DNA from: Sulfurimonas marina
GTDB taxonomy: Bacteria > Campylobacterota > Campylobacteria > Campylobacterales > Sulfurimonadaceae
Assembly (NCBI RefSeq): GCF_014905095.1
Contig: NZ_CP041165.1
Coordinates: forward strand, 1,364,001 to 1,428,000
DNA length: 64,000 nucleotides
Direction: 5' to 3'
The notes under the pieces are model-generated. The model ran no database searches and was not told the DNA's origin. It saw only the letters and a program-made list of their open reading frames with translations. The stretch's first letter is position 1. Every line of letters starts with the position of its first letter. This document shows, piece by piece, positions 25,025 through 33,634 of the stretch. The translations under genes and the position numbers were made by a program.

Positions 25025-26404
25025 CTAGAAGTTGTGTGCGCCGTGTGCGCCGATCGCTAAATTAAGTTGAAGAATTACAGTGTCAATATGTTGTCTTTCA
25101 CCATCTTCATTAAACATTGCATTGTTACGGTTGTATTGTAGTCTTATTCTTGCAAATTCGCTTGTAGTGTAGTCAATCATTGCAGAGTATCTGTCAAAAT
25201 TTTGAGGCAATGTAGTCTGTCCATTAATCTCATTTTTATTAATTGCATCATATCTAAAACCTGCACGCCAGTTTTGGTTGTAAGCATAAACCAGCTGTGC
25301 ATAGTAACCACTTTGTTTTTTTACTGTCGGTGTAACATCAAAGGTAGTATAATCCGTTATCGTACCGTTACCATCCGTAGGATATTCATACTTACTTCCA
25401 TCCATATCACGATAAAGATACTCCCCTTGAAATGTAAGGTAAGAGTATGAATCAAAATAGTGTTTTACAGTAAGATCTACACCATATAGATAACTATCAG
25501 CTACAAATGCATGTGGCCCCTCTTCATCGTCTAAATGGTTTATATGACTGTCTCCGTATGCGATTGAACCGCCGTAAAGAAATGTTGTATTTCCGAGGTC
25601 AAATGAACTCTTGATATACCCTACTAAAAGGTTGGGTTGTGAAGGAGATGCTACTGCCACTTCTTCAGCACCTTCAGGTATAATGGCATCTGTACCGTAC
25701 ATTGAAGGGTTCTTCCCTTGAAGAGCTTCAACTCCAACCATTACATAAGTATCTGTCGGCAATGTCCACTGCACTTGCGCACCGATATCATTGATCCCGT
25801 GTTCTCCAAGAAAAGCCATATATACTAAAGGCATATCTGAAAAATCCTGAACGTGCTGGTGTTGTTCGTTAATACGTCCAAAGTCTGAACGGAATTTACC
25901 GATTTTTGCTTTAAGTCCGTACCCTAAAGATGTAGTCTCGCCGTAAGCTTCTTCGATCTCAAAACCATCTTCTGTTAAGTGGAAAACAGCCATAGTTCTA
26001 AAGTACGGGTCTACTACACTCTCCATTGCTACTTCTGCATAGTTAAGATTAAAACCGTTTGATGCATTATACGGGGCATGTGAGTGTTCACCGTGAGAAT
26101 GGCTTCCCATAATACCGTGTGCAACTCCCGGGATCTCTAAGTGTGTTAACTCTTCATCTTTCATTGAGCGGTTTACATAACTTGTATCTACAATCAATGA
26201 TAGATCGGGCATATAACTGCTTTGAGAAAAGCTGTTTAAACTTCCCATAAGAGAGTTTCTAATTTTCGTATCTTCTTGTTGCTGCTGTTGTTGTTGAATA
26301 ATTGCTTCTAAAGAATCTATTCTAAGTTTAAGATCCTCGATTTCACTATTTGCAAATAATGACAATGATGCAAATAGCGATAAATATGTTAATTTTTTGT
26401 ACAT
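25025..26404 (-). CDS. Outer-membrane beta-barrel protein with coiled coil and His-rich loop
   Basis: A 459-residue exported protein: signal peptide (1-17), a helical coiled-coil segment with a run of seven Gln (about residues 36-42), then a beta-rich body with alternating aromatic strands and a C-terminal end ...LNLAIGAHGAHNF that fits a porin-like barrel. A His-rich stretch at about residues 98-110 (GSHSHGEHSHAP) suggests binding of Zn or a similar metal. It is the second gene of a metal-uptake cluster, followed by ZnuA-like and ZnuB-like. It lacks a TonB plug, so passive or metal-selective uptake is the likely role, by inference. Its ribosome-binding site lies inside a hairpin (26412-26462). 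Confidence 0.72.
   Translation of the reverse strand: MYKKLTYLSLFASLSLFANSEIEDLKLRIDSLEAIIQQQQQQQEDTKIRNSLMGSLNSFSQSSYMPDLSLIVDTSYVNRSMKDEELTHLEIPGVAHGIMGSHSHGEHSHAPYNASNGFNLNYAEVAMESVVDPYFRTMAVFHLTEDGFEIEEAYGETTSLGYGLKAKIGKFRSDFGRINEQHQHVQDFSDMPLVYMAFLGEHGINDIGAQVQWTLPTDTYVMVGVEALQGKNPSMYGTDAIIPEGAEEVAVASPSQPNLLVGYIKSSFDLGNTTFLYGGSIAYGDSHINHLDDEEGPHAFVADSYLYGVDLTVKHYFDSYSYLTFQGEYLYRDMDGSKYEYPTDGNGTITDYTTFDVTPTVKKQSGYYAQLVYAYNQNWRAGFRYDAINKNEINGQTTLPQNFDRYSAMIDYTTSEFARIRLQYNRNNAMFNEDGERQHIDTVILQLNLAIGAHGAHNF
26276..26296 (-). repeat. CAA/CAG trinucleotide run encoding seven glutamines
   Basis: Seven consecutive Gln codons, a mix of CAA and CAG, follow the signal peptide region of the outer-membrane protein. 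Slippage would change length by whole residues and not the reading frame. Confidence 0.6.
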
Positions 26405-26408
26405 AAAT

Positions 26409-26462
26409 ATCCTCTTAATATTTTTTTCGATAATAGTTTGTTTATATGTTGAATATTAAGAG
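26409..26462 (-). promoter_or_regulatory. Hairpin masking the ribosome-binding site of the outer-membrane protein gene
   Basis: On the minus strand CTCTTAATATT (26462-26452) and AATATTAAGAG (26422-26412) are perfectly complementary over 11 bp with a 29-base loop. The first arm contains the stop codon of the small His-rich gene, and the second arm contains the AAGAGG ribosome-binding site of the next gene. Ribosomes finishing the small gene would open the stem, giving translational coupling. A terminator function is less likely because there is no U-tract. Confidence 0.5.
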
Positions 26463-26728
26463 ATTTTTGGAGGTGCGCGAGGATTTACATTTGAGATAAG
26501 TTGATTACTATGTAAAGAAAAAAGCGGTGTTACGATACCTTCATGAAAAATATCCAGTTCAGATAAGTACACACTTTTTTCAGGTGTATCGGCATCAAAA
26601 ATTGTAGATTGTACAGTACACACTTGACAGTCATTGTGTTGCTGAGCGTCATGATGATGGTGAAAAGAACCCATCATTGTTGCTATGAAAAGTACAATTC
26701 CAACATATTTTGATAAAAAATTTCGCAT
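26456..26728 (-). CDS. Small His-rich membrane protein of DUF2946-like type
   Basis: This 90-residue protein begins with a hydrophobic helix or signal (residues 6-22), followed at once by HHHHDAQQHNDCQVC (residues 23-37), a His/Cys-rich metal-binding patch. It ends in NPRAPPKIS. The pattern of short signal, HHDH-like patch, CxxC and a RAPP tail is that of small periplasmic proteins found beside metal-uptake or metal-efflux genes (DUF2946 type). It opens the zinc cluster and would be the translational lead for the outer-membrane protein gene. Family membership is by pattern and should be tested. Confidence 0.55.
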   Translation of the reverse strand: MRNFLSKYVGIVLFIATMMGSFHHHHDAQQHNDCQVCTVQSTIFDADTPEKSVYLSELDIFHEGIVTPLFSLHSNQLISNVNPRAPPKIS

Positions 26729-26758
26729 TTGGAATTATAATGGATAGTTATTAAAGAT

Positions 26759-27385
26759 TTAATTAGAAAACACAATTAATCTTTTTTCAATTATCAACTT
26801 TGAAAACTTGTAATGTTGTTTAATCCATTCAAATGTTTCCTTTGTATAAAAAAACACATGTGTGGGGTCATTTTTATAGTACCACGAAGCAAAATCTATA
26901 GAATCGTTATAAAGTTCTGTCATCAAATAAAGTTTTCCACCCTCTTGTAACATCGATTTTATACGTTCAAATTCTTTACCCGGTTCATAAAAATGTTCAA
27001 TCACCTCACATGAAGTGATATAGTGATATTTTTGCTCTAAAAGCTGCGGTTTATTTGAGAAAAAAGGATCATAACTCTCTATGCTAAAACCGTGTTCTTC
27101 AAGCACTTTAGAGATAACACGTGAACGTCCCGAGCCAAAATCAAGCCCCTTGTCCTCTTTTGAAAACTCCTTGATAACATGGGAGGTAATCGGAGAGACA
27201 AATTTTTTATATCCCTCATCTATCTCGGTATCGTGAAGTTCATAACGCTCTTTTTCACTACTTTCATTCGGTAGGTCTTCTTGTTCAGTGAAGATAGCTT
27301 TACACGTTGGACATCTAAAGTACTTTTGTTTATCTTGATGGAAAAATTGTGCTTGCGTTCCACAAAGTCTGCATGTTTGATTCAT
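26759..27385 (-). CDS. Zinc-ribbon plus class I methyltransferase
   Basis: A 208-residue protein with an N-terminal zinc ribbon of two CxxC pairs (CRLCG near residues 5-8 and CPTC near 25-28) and a SAM-binding methyltransferase domain, with motif I seen as GLDFGSGRSRVISKVLEEHG and a post-motif SYDPFFSN. The rest resembles class I methyltransferases with a HFYEPGKEF substrate loop. It sits alone between the zinc cluster and the divergent pgsA gene. Substrate unknown; a methyltransferase of type 12 with a zinc ribbon is a broad, poorly characterised group. Confidence 0.72.
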   Translation of the reverse strand: MNQTCRLCGTQAQFFHQDKQKYFRCPTCKAIFTEQEDLPNESSEKERYELHDTEIDEGYKKFVSPITSHVIKEFSKEDKGLDFGSGRSRVISKVLEEHGFSIESYDPFFSNKPQLLEQKYHYITSCEVIEHFYEPGKEFERIKSMLQEGGKLYLMTELYNDSIDFASWYYKNDPTHVFFYTKETFEWIKQHYKFSKLIIEKRLIVFSN

Positions 27386-27465
27386 AAGGCTAATTGTATC
27401 ATATCAACCATAGATAAGCATACATAAGATAAAATCGCGTTAACTTTTATAAATGAAGGAATTTT

Positions 27466-28017
27466 TTGCTTAATCTACCAAATTTTTTAGCCTCGATCAG
27501 AATAGTACTTGCACCGTTAATGTTCTGGGTAATTTTAAACCCGCAGATCTTTACGGATAACGGTTACGACATCACTTGGAATTACTATTTTGCCTCATTG
27601 CTGTTTGTTCTTGCAAGTGTTACGGACTTTTTTGACGGCTATATCGCCAGAGAGTGGAATCAGATGACAATGCTCGGAGCGATCCTCGATCCATTAGCTG
27701 ACAAGATGCTGACACTTGCGGCCTTTTTAGGCCTTATGATCGAAGGAAGTGCTTCAGGATGGGCTATCTATATCATCATTGTTCGTGAACTTTTTATCAC
27801 CGGTGTTAGAACGATTGCAGTAAGTGAAGGTCTTAGCGTAAAAGCAAGTTGGGCAGGAAAAGTAAAAACGGTAGCACAGATGATTGCGATCGGTTTTTTA
27901 CTTATGCACTGGCCTTACGGTGACCTGCTTTTATGGTTCGCGGTATTTTTAACTGTGTATTCGGGACTTGAATATATTTGGGGCTTTAGAAAAGCACTTT
28001 TAGGAGATGAAATATAA
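27466..28017 (+). CDS. pgsA: CDP-diacylglycerol--glycerol-3-phosphate 3-phosphatidyltransferase
   Basis: A 183-residue membrane enzyme that makes phosphatidylglycerol-phosphate. The CDP-alcohol phosphotransferase motif D-G-x2-A-R-x8-G-x3-D-x3-D is complete in DGYIAREWNQ followed by MTMLGAILDPLADK. Four to six hydrophobic helices fit the family length. The start is a TTG at 27466 with GAAGGA ahead of it at good spacing. The stop overlaps the start of rseP by one base, and yggS follows, so phospholipid synthesis and envelope proteolysis genes are transcribed together. Confidence 0.93.
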   Translation: MLNLPNFLASIRIVLAPLMFWVILNPQIFTDNGYDITWNYYFASLLFVLASVTDFFDGYIAREWNQMTMLGAILDPLADKMLTLAAFLGLMIEGSASGWAIYIIIVRELFITGVRTIAVSEGLSVKASWAGKVKTVAQMIAIGFLLMHWPYGDLLLWFAVFLTVYSGLEYIWGFRKALLGDEI

Positions 28018-29069
28018 TGGGTATCTTTGTATCACTACTCGTTCTTTCTGCTTTAATTTTCTTCCATGAACTCGGCCACTACGCAGCCGCTCGTTTAATG
28101 GGTGTTTATGTAGAGGTATTTAGCATCGGTTTTGGTAAACGTGTAGCTACTATCAAAAAATGGGGGACTGAGTGGAGTATTGCTCTTATTCCTCTTGGTG
28201 GTTATGTTCGTATGAAAGGTCAAGATGATATGGACCCTTCTAAAAAATCGTACGATCCCGACAGCTACAACTCAAAAACACCGCTGCAAAAGATCTTTAT
28301 CCTCTTTGCAGGACCTTTGGCAAACTTTGTTCTTGCGTTTGTACTTTACTTTGCGATCGGTCTCAGCGGCCCGCAAGAGCTTTCACCGGTAATCGGTACA
28401 GTTGTAAAAGACTCACCGGCAATGAAAGCGGGACTACAAGAAAAAGATGAGATCATCTCAATTAACGGTGAGAAGATAAACAGCTGGAATAAAATGGCTG
28501 AACTTATCGCAGACTCAAAAGGGAGCTTACAATTAGAGGTAAAACGTGAAAACTATCTTCACCAAATCCTTTTAACACCTGAGCTTAATGATACACAAAA
28601 CATGTACGGTGAAAACGTAAAAAGAAAAATGATAGGTATCTCTGCAGCTGGTGTTACACACCCTAAAGAGTTAAGCTTTTTCGGAACTTTCGAATATGCT
28701 TATGATCAAACTGTTTTTGCTAGTACTGTCATTTTCACAGGGGTAAAAAAGCTGATCTTCGGAGAGGTTCCGGCTGATCAACTCGGCGGTGTAATAAGCA
28801 TTGTACAACTTACTTCAAATGCAAGTGAGGTTGGCTGGGTTAGTCTCTTTTTCTTTACGGCACTAATTTCGGTAAACTTAGGGGTATTAAACTTACTTCC
28901 GATCCCGGCACTTGACGGTGGACACATTATGTTTAATCTCTATGAGATGATCTTCCGCCGTGAAGTGAGTGAGCGTGTAATGATAAACCTTACTATTGCC
29001 GGATGGGTGATACTTTTTGGACTTATGGGATTAGGTCTTTATAACGATATAAACAGATTAGCAAACTAG
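28017..29069 (+). CDS. rseP: RIP site-2 metalloprotease (RseP)
   Basis: This 350-residue inner-membrane protease has the zinc motif HELGH (residues 17-21) in the first helix, a PDZ domain in the middle (GTVVKDSPAMKAGLQEKDEI, about residues 120-200), and the second active-site element LLPIPALDGGH near the C-terminus. RseP-type enzymes cut transmembrane anti-sigma factors or leftover signal peptides inside the membrane. The length is shorter than E. coli RseP (450), as in single-PDZ forms of this phylum. It follows pgsA with a one-base overlap. Confidence 0.93.
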   Translation: MGIFVSLLVLSALIFFHELGHYAAARLMGVYVEVFSIGFGKRVATIKKWGTEWSIALIPLGGYVRMKGQDDMDPSKKSYDPDSYNSKTPLQKIFILFAGPLANFVLAFVLYFAIGLSGPQELSPVIGTVVKDSPAMKAGLQEKDEIISINGEKINSWNKMAELIADSKGSLQLEVKRENYLHQILLTPELNDTQNMYGENVKRKMIGISAAGVTHPKELSFFGTFEYAYDQTVFASTVIFTGVKKLIFGEVPADQLGGVISIVQLTSNASEVGWVSLFFFTALISVNLGVLNLLPIPALDGGHIMFNLYEMIFRREVSERVMINLTIAGWVILFGLMGLGLYNDINRLAN

Positions 29070-29079
29070 GAGGATATAT

Positions 29080-29754
29080 ATGGACCAAACAGAATACAAA
29101 ATTTATATAGACAATGTGATCAGACGTGTTGAAACAGCACGTCTTAAAGTGGATGACCATCATATTGTAAAGATCGTAGCAGTAAGTAAATACTCTACAA
29201 GTGATGAGATAGAAAAACTTTACGAGATTGGACAGCGTGCATTTGGGGAAAACAAAGTACAAGACTTAAAAGTAAAAACTACAGAGCTTGAAGAACTGCC
29301 TTTAGAGTGGCACTTCATAGGGAACCTGCAAAAAAACAAGATCAATAACCTCATCGATCTAGCACCTTCATTATTTCAAGGGCTTGATTCACTAGAGCTG
29401 GCAATAGAGCTGAATAAAAAGCTTGCAGCTAAAGAAACAACTATGGATTGTCTACTGCAGATAAACTCTGCAAAAGAGGATTCTAAACACGGTGTAATGC
29501 CTGAAGATGCTCTAGCTATCTATAAACAAATCGAAACAGAATGTCCAAATATCCACCTAAAAGGTGTAATGAGTATTGGTGCACATACTAACGACAAAGC
29601 AGTTATCAAGAAAAGTTTTGAAACAACTCACGAAATTTTCAAACAAATTCCGGACGCTAAAATCTGTTCAATGGGGATGAGCGGTGATTTTGAACTTGCA
29701 ATTGAATGTGGTTCAAATATGGTACGCCTCGGCTCTGTGATGTTTAACAAATAA
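29080..29754 (+). CDS. yggS: PLP homeostasis protein (YggS/PROSC family)
   Basis: A 224-residue TIM-barrel protein that binds pyridoxal phosphate, with no known enzymatic reaction. Family marks are VAVSKYSTSDEIEKLYEIGQ with the PLP lysine, AFGENKVQDLKVK, LEWHFIGNLQKNKIN and LKGVMSIGAHTNDK, ending SMGMSGDFELAIECGSNMVR. It regulates free PLP and amino-acid balance in other bacteria. It follows rseP by 10 bases with AGGAGG as a strong ribosome-binding site. Confidence 0.93.
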   Translation: MDQTEYKIYIDNVIRRVETARLKVDDHHIVKIVAVSKYSTSDEIEKLYEIGQRAFGENKVQDLKVKTTELEELPLEWHFIGNLQKNKINNLIDLAPSLFQGLDSLELAIELNKKLAAKETTMDCLLQINSAKEDSKHGVMPEDALAIYKQIETECPNIHLKGVMSIGAHTNDKAVIKKSFETTHEIFKQIPDAKICSMGMSGDFELAIECGSNMVRLGSVMFNK

Positions 29755-29797
29755 AGACTTTTCTTTACATCTTAAGTCTCTAGAAGCACTTGTTTGA

Positions 29798-29814
29798 CAA
29801 ATAAACATTATTTG
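29798..29814 (-). terminator. Weak hairpin at the end of the TonB gene
   Basis: CAAATAA and TTATTTG form a perfect 7-bp stem with a 3-base loop, overlapping the TonB stop codon at 29808. It is AT-rich and has only a short U-tract on either side, so the role in termination is uncertain. Confidence 0.3.
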
Positions 29815-30545
29815 AGCGTATATGCAAGTTTAATATTGAACTCTTTAGGAAAGTCTATCAACGACTTTTCTACATTGAGTGGAAAACTCTCTTCGATCGC
29901 TTGAATAGTTGCCTTTTTAAAAATACTTTTTCCTGCAATCACTTTAATTGCAGAAACACCGCCGTCTGCCAAGACAATAAACTTCACATCTACATCACCT
30001 TCAACACCGCGTCTTCTTGCTGAGAGAGGATAACGTTTATTTTCATTTATTTTTTGAACCAGCTGTAGTGTAAAAGAGTCCAATTCTTTTTGTTTTGCTG
30101 CAAGCATCTCTTGAAGCTTTTGTTCCCGAAGCTCTTCTTCCTCTTGTGCTTTTATATCTTCAACCTGCTGTTCTACAACCTCTTCTTCAACTTCGGCAAC
30201 TATCTCTTCAATAATTACCTCTTTTTCAATAATTTTCTCTTTTACAACCTCTTTTTGTACAATCTTTTCAACTACCGCTTTTTGCTCTACTTTTGGTTTT
30301 AGCTTTTCCTTTTTTACTACTTTTTTTTGAACTTCTTTTTTAGGCTTTTTTTCAACCTTTTTTAGCTGTTTTTGCTCGGTACACGGATGTTCTCTCATAA
30401 GGGAGACAACAACTATTTTTGTATTATCAATGCTCTCTTTTGATTCTGAGGCTTCATACTGTTTTTCTGCCATATATATTATAGAAGCAACCAAAGATGT
30501 ATATATAACGATAGTCATTGCAAACGAGGAGATATATCTATTCAT
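29808..30545 (-). CDS. tonB: TonB energy-transducer protein
   Basis: A 245-residue protein with an N-terminal membrane anchor (about residues 8-26), a long Lys/Glu/Val-rich linker (residues 55-150, KKVEKKPKKEVQKK and following) and a TonB C-terminal domain (residues 165-245; RYPLSARRRGVEGDVDVKF and GGVSAIKVIAGKS). It carries proton-motive energy to outer-membrane receptors with ExbB/ExbD, which are not in this window. It overlaps the RND gene by 8 bases and has a strong GGAGG ribosome-binding site. The linker has no Pro-rich repeat of the E. coli kind; charged residues replace it. The TonB-dependent receptor two genes upstream is its likely partner. Confidence 0.85.
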   Translation of the reverse strand: MNRYISSFAMTIVIYTSLVASIIYMAEKQYEASESKESIDNTKIVVVSLMREHPCTEQKQLKKVEKKPKKEVQKKVVKKEKLKPKVEQKAVVEKIVQKEVVKEKIIEKEVIIEEIVAEVEEEVVEQQVEDIKAQEEEELREQKLQEMLAAKQKELDSFTLQLVQKINENKRYPLSARRRGVEGDVDVKFIVLADGGVSAIKVIAGKSIFKKATIQAIEESFPLNVEKSLIDFPKEFNIKLAYTLK

Positions 30546-33500
30546 ACTTTCCTCCGCTTACATAATTAAAAAGAACCGGCAGATAAAAAAGATTGAGTAT
30601 AGTCCCCCATAATAAACCAAATCCCAAACTTACAGCTAAAGGCTGAAATGCTACCGCTTGTGCCGTTGCAAAAAACATAAGTGATGACAATCCCACCAGT
30701 GTTGTCACCGATGTAAGTACGATCGGACGGAACCTTGTTGCTGCGAGTGTAAAGATATCCTCTTTTTTATGAGCTTTAATCAAAGTAGCCATCATAATGA
30801 TCCCGTCATTTACAATAACACCTGAGAGTCCCAATGCTCCGATCAATGACGGCAGTGAAATATTGAGCCCCATAATGTAATGCCCCGCATATACACCCAG
30901 GAATGAAAACGGTATAACAGAGAGTACGATCAACGTATCTCTAAAAGAGTTAAAAAGATACAGAATCGAGATAAATATCAATACGACGGCAAAAAGTGAG
31001 GCAAAGACTAGTTCCGTTTTAAGGGTTGCCTGTTGTTCCTGTTCCCCTTTAAAACGCAACGATACACCATCTGTATTTTGAAGTTTCTGCAATGTCGGTG
31101 CTATTTTTTCCAATACTTCCGAAGATGTTACTATAGAAGGGTTCACATTGGCAAATACATAGAAGTTTGTCTCTCCATCCTCTTTTACAAGCTGTTCTAA
31201 CGATTCCACTTTTTCAAAACTACACAGATCGCTGAGCTTGATATATCTATCTTGTACATATATTTCAAGGTCTTTGAACTTTTGCAGATCGTTTTTGTAG
31301 TTAATAGACTTGATCTTTAAATCCAGCAGCTCTTTACCGTCAAAAATTGTCCCTATCTTTTTTGAAAGGTAGAGATTCGCTATATAATCTCCAAGATATT
31401 TTTTCGTAATTCCAAGTTCACGTGCATAGCTGTTAAGGTGGAGTTTAATCTCATCTATACCAACTTTAACATTATCACCGTAATACTTAATCCCATCTAT
31501 TTTTGAGAGGGCATCTTCAAGTTCTCTGACTGCTGCGAGTGCTTTTTGATGATCGTCACTTACAACACCTATACGGATATCTGCTTTAACATGATCCATC
31601 TGCTTTTCAATAACCGTTAAACTGCTTAGATGGTATTTCTTCTCTAGCCCCTCTGCCACAAGCCATTGACGCAGTTCACGTGAGATCTCCTGTGATGATT
31701 TATCCCTAATTCTCTCACTACTGTCGTAGTAAAAACTCAAATAAGGGGTAATATACTTATCCATAAAGTTTAAAGGTTTGAGTTTATAAAGCTCCAACGT
31801 CAGATATCCAACATAAGGGTACATCTCACGATCACCGGTTGCACTTCTTCTATACCCTGCCGTTGAACTGACATGCTTTACAAAAAATCTCTCTTTTTGG
31901 GTTAGTATATCTCTTTCTAACTCTTGGACTATTGCCAAGGATTCTTCAAGTGTCGTAGTAGGTTGCGCTTTAAATGTAATGTTTACCAAAGAGGTATCAA
32001 AAGGCTGAAACATCTGAAACCTTGAGTTTTTCACCCCTGCAAAAATCAAAAGCGGTACGACAATAAGAAATACCGTTATAAATGTTTTTTGATAGACAAG
32101 AAGAAACTCCAAACATTTTTGATAAAAGTGTTGTACCCTCTCCCACGATAAAGTTTTAACATCTTTTGAAAGTGTATGAGAAGCGTGGATTGGAAGAAAC
32201 ACAAAAGACTCGATCAAAGAGGCAATCACAAGGGCTGAGAATGCGATCGGAATCAGCTGAATAATCTCCCCTATTCTCCCGCTGAGCATCAGCAGTGGAA
32301 TAAAAGAGAACAACGTCGTAAGCGATGCAATAGTTACCGGCTTTGCCATCTCTTTTGTTCCAAGAAGTGCCGCTTCTTTTACACTATACCCTTTCTCTAT
32401 ATACTGCTGGATATTTTCACTCACCACGATCGCATCATCAACGATGATACCGATTGCTATTAAAACCCCGATAAGCGAATTGACATTAATGCTGTAGGGT
32501 GTAAAGTAAAAATAAATTGCTCCGATCACAAATGAAGTAGGTATCCCCAAAGCGATAATAAAAGCGATACGGATATTTATAAGTACTGAGATCATTAACA
32601 TTATCAACAAAATTCCAAAAAGGATGTTAGAGATAACAATGTTCAGCCTGTCTTTTATAACAACAGAACGATCCATTCTGATCTCTATCTCAGCCCCTTT
32701 TAAATGGGTAGTGTCGATCAGCTTTTTGATCTCGTTAGAGATTGTCAGTGCATCGCCGATAGGATTTTGAGATACTGCTAAAGAGATAGAGTTTTGTGCA
32801 TCCATACTTGCAAGTGTTGAGGCATCTTCATACTTTTTTGAGATTGTGGCGATATCGCTGATATTTACCTGTTTATCACCGATACTAATAATCGTTTTTT
32901 CAAGATCATGCGCTACTTGTTCCTGATTTTTTATTGAAAGGTAGAACTGCTCTTTTGCATTATCGATCTTACCGAGCGGAAAGATATATGAGAGTTCCGA
33001 AAAAGCTTTTACAACATCCTCAAGTCCAAGACCGTATGCACCGAGTTTGTTTTCATCTATAAGTATCTCATAATAAAGATCTGAATCTCCAAATATCCTC
33101 ACCTCGGAGATATTTTGAATATTTAAGAGCTTTATTTTAAGATTTTTAGCAAGTGCTTTGAGCTCATCACGGGAGAGTTCAGAAGATAAGATGGCAATAT
33201 GCATCAAACTCTTTGAATGGATCATACTTCGAACAGTTGGCAGTTCCATATCACTTGGAAGTGTACTCTCAATTGTTGCGATCGTATCTTCTACATCTTT
33301 TTGCACATCCTGTTTGTGAATGCCCTCTTCTAGTTCTAACGTGATTACAAACTGTCCCGGGGAGATGATAGAGGTGATGTTGCTCACACCTACGACATTA
33401 TTGATCTCCGCTTCAATTTCCGAGACTGCCATGTTGTTAAGTGCATCAACGGAAGCCCCTTGATAAACTCCGTGGATCGTTAATGTCTCAGGTTCAATAG

Positions 33501-33621
33501 TTGGTGCTATCTCTTTTGGAATTTTCGTATAGGCAAAGATACCCAAAGCAAAGATTAGAAAAAATAAAGTGTAATTCATTTTGTAGTTATCTAGAAAAAA
33601 CTTTAAAAATCTTTCAAACAT
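30538..33621 (-). CDS. RND-superfamily efflux permease (AcrB-type)
   Basis: This 1027-residue protein has the RND layout: twelve helices, two large periplasmic loops, and the charged relay residues in helix 4 (GIIVDDAIVVSEN, about residue 400). The matching helix 10 reads GVIVNDGIIMMATL, with Asn-Asp in place of the classical Lys. It is in the hydrophobe/amphiphile efflux group rather than the heavy-metal group by its motif pattern. No membrane-fusion protein and no outer-membrane channel gene is adjacent, unusual for an RND pump. Upstream is a polyferredoxin gene (13 bases) and downstream TonB (8-base overlap). Confidence 0.88.
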   Translation of the reverse strand: MFERFLKFFLDNYKMNYTLFFLIFALGIFAYTKIPKEIAPTIEPETLTIHGVYQGASVDALNNMAVSEIEAEINNVVGVSNITSIISPGQFVITLELEEGIHKQDVQKDVEDTIATIESTLPSDMELPTVRSMIHSKSLMHIAILSSELSRDELKALAKNLKIKLLNIQNISEVRIFGDSDLYYEILIDENKLGAYGLGLEDVVKAFSELSYIFPLGKIDNAKEQFYLSIKNQEQVAHDLEKTIISIGDKQVNISDIATISKKYEDASTLASMDAQNSISLAVSQNPIGDALTISNEIKKLIDTTHLKGAEIEIRMDRSVVIKDRLNIVISNILFGILLIMLMISVLINIRIAFIIALGIPTSFVIGAIYFYFTPYSINVNSLIGVLIAIGIIVDDAIVVSENIQQYIEKGYSVKEAALLGTKEMAKPVTIASLTTLFSFIPLLMLSGRIGEIIQLIPIAFSALVIASLIESFVFLPIHASHTLSKDVKTLSWERVQHFYQKCLEFLLVYQKTFITVFLIVVPLLIFAGVKNSRFQMFQPFDTSLVNITFKAQPTTTLEESLAIVQELERDILTQKERFFVKHVSSTAGYRRSATGDREMYPYVGYLTLELYKLKPLNFMDKYITPYLSFYYDSSERIRDKSSQEISRELRQWLVAEGLEKKYHLSSLTVIEKQMDHVKADIRIGVVSDDHQKALAAVRELEDALSKIDGIKYYGDNVKVGIDEIKLHLNSYARELGITKKYLGDYIANLYLSKKIGTIFDGKELLDLKIKSINYKNDLQKFKDLEIYVQDRYIKLSDLCSFEKVESLEQLVKEDGETNFYVFANVNPSIVTSSEVLEKIAPTLQKLQNTDGVSLRFKGEQEQQATLKTELVFASLFAVVLIFISILYLFNSFRDTLIVLSVIPFSFLGVYAGHYIMGLNISLPSLIGALGLSGVIVNDGIIMMATLIKAHKKEDIFTLAATRFRPIVLTSVTTLVGLSSLMFFATAQAVAFQPLAVSLGFGLLWGTILNLFYLPVLFNYVSGGKYE

Positions 33622-33634
33622 TTGCTATGTGGCC

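Noticed and set aside
24675-25028. 117-residue plus-strand frame
   Set aside because: Antisense to the ZnuA-like gene; Ser/Thr/Pro-rich shadow composition.
26276-26296. Phase-variable contingency repeat
   Set aside because: The repeat unit is three bases, so slippage would not change the frame; no on/off switching is expected.
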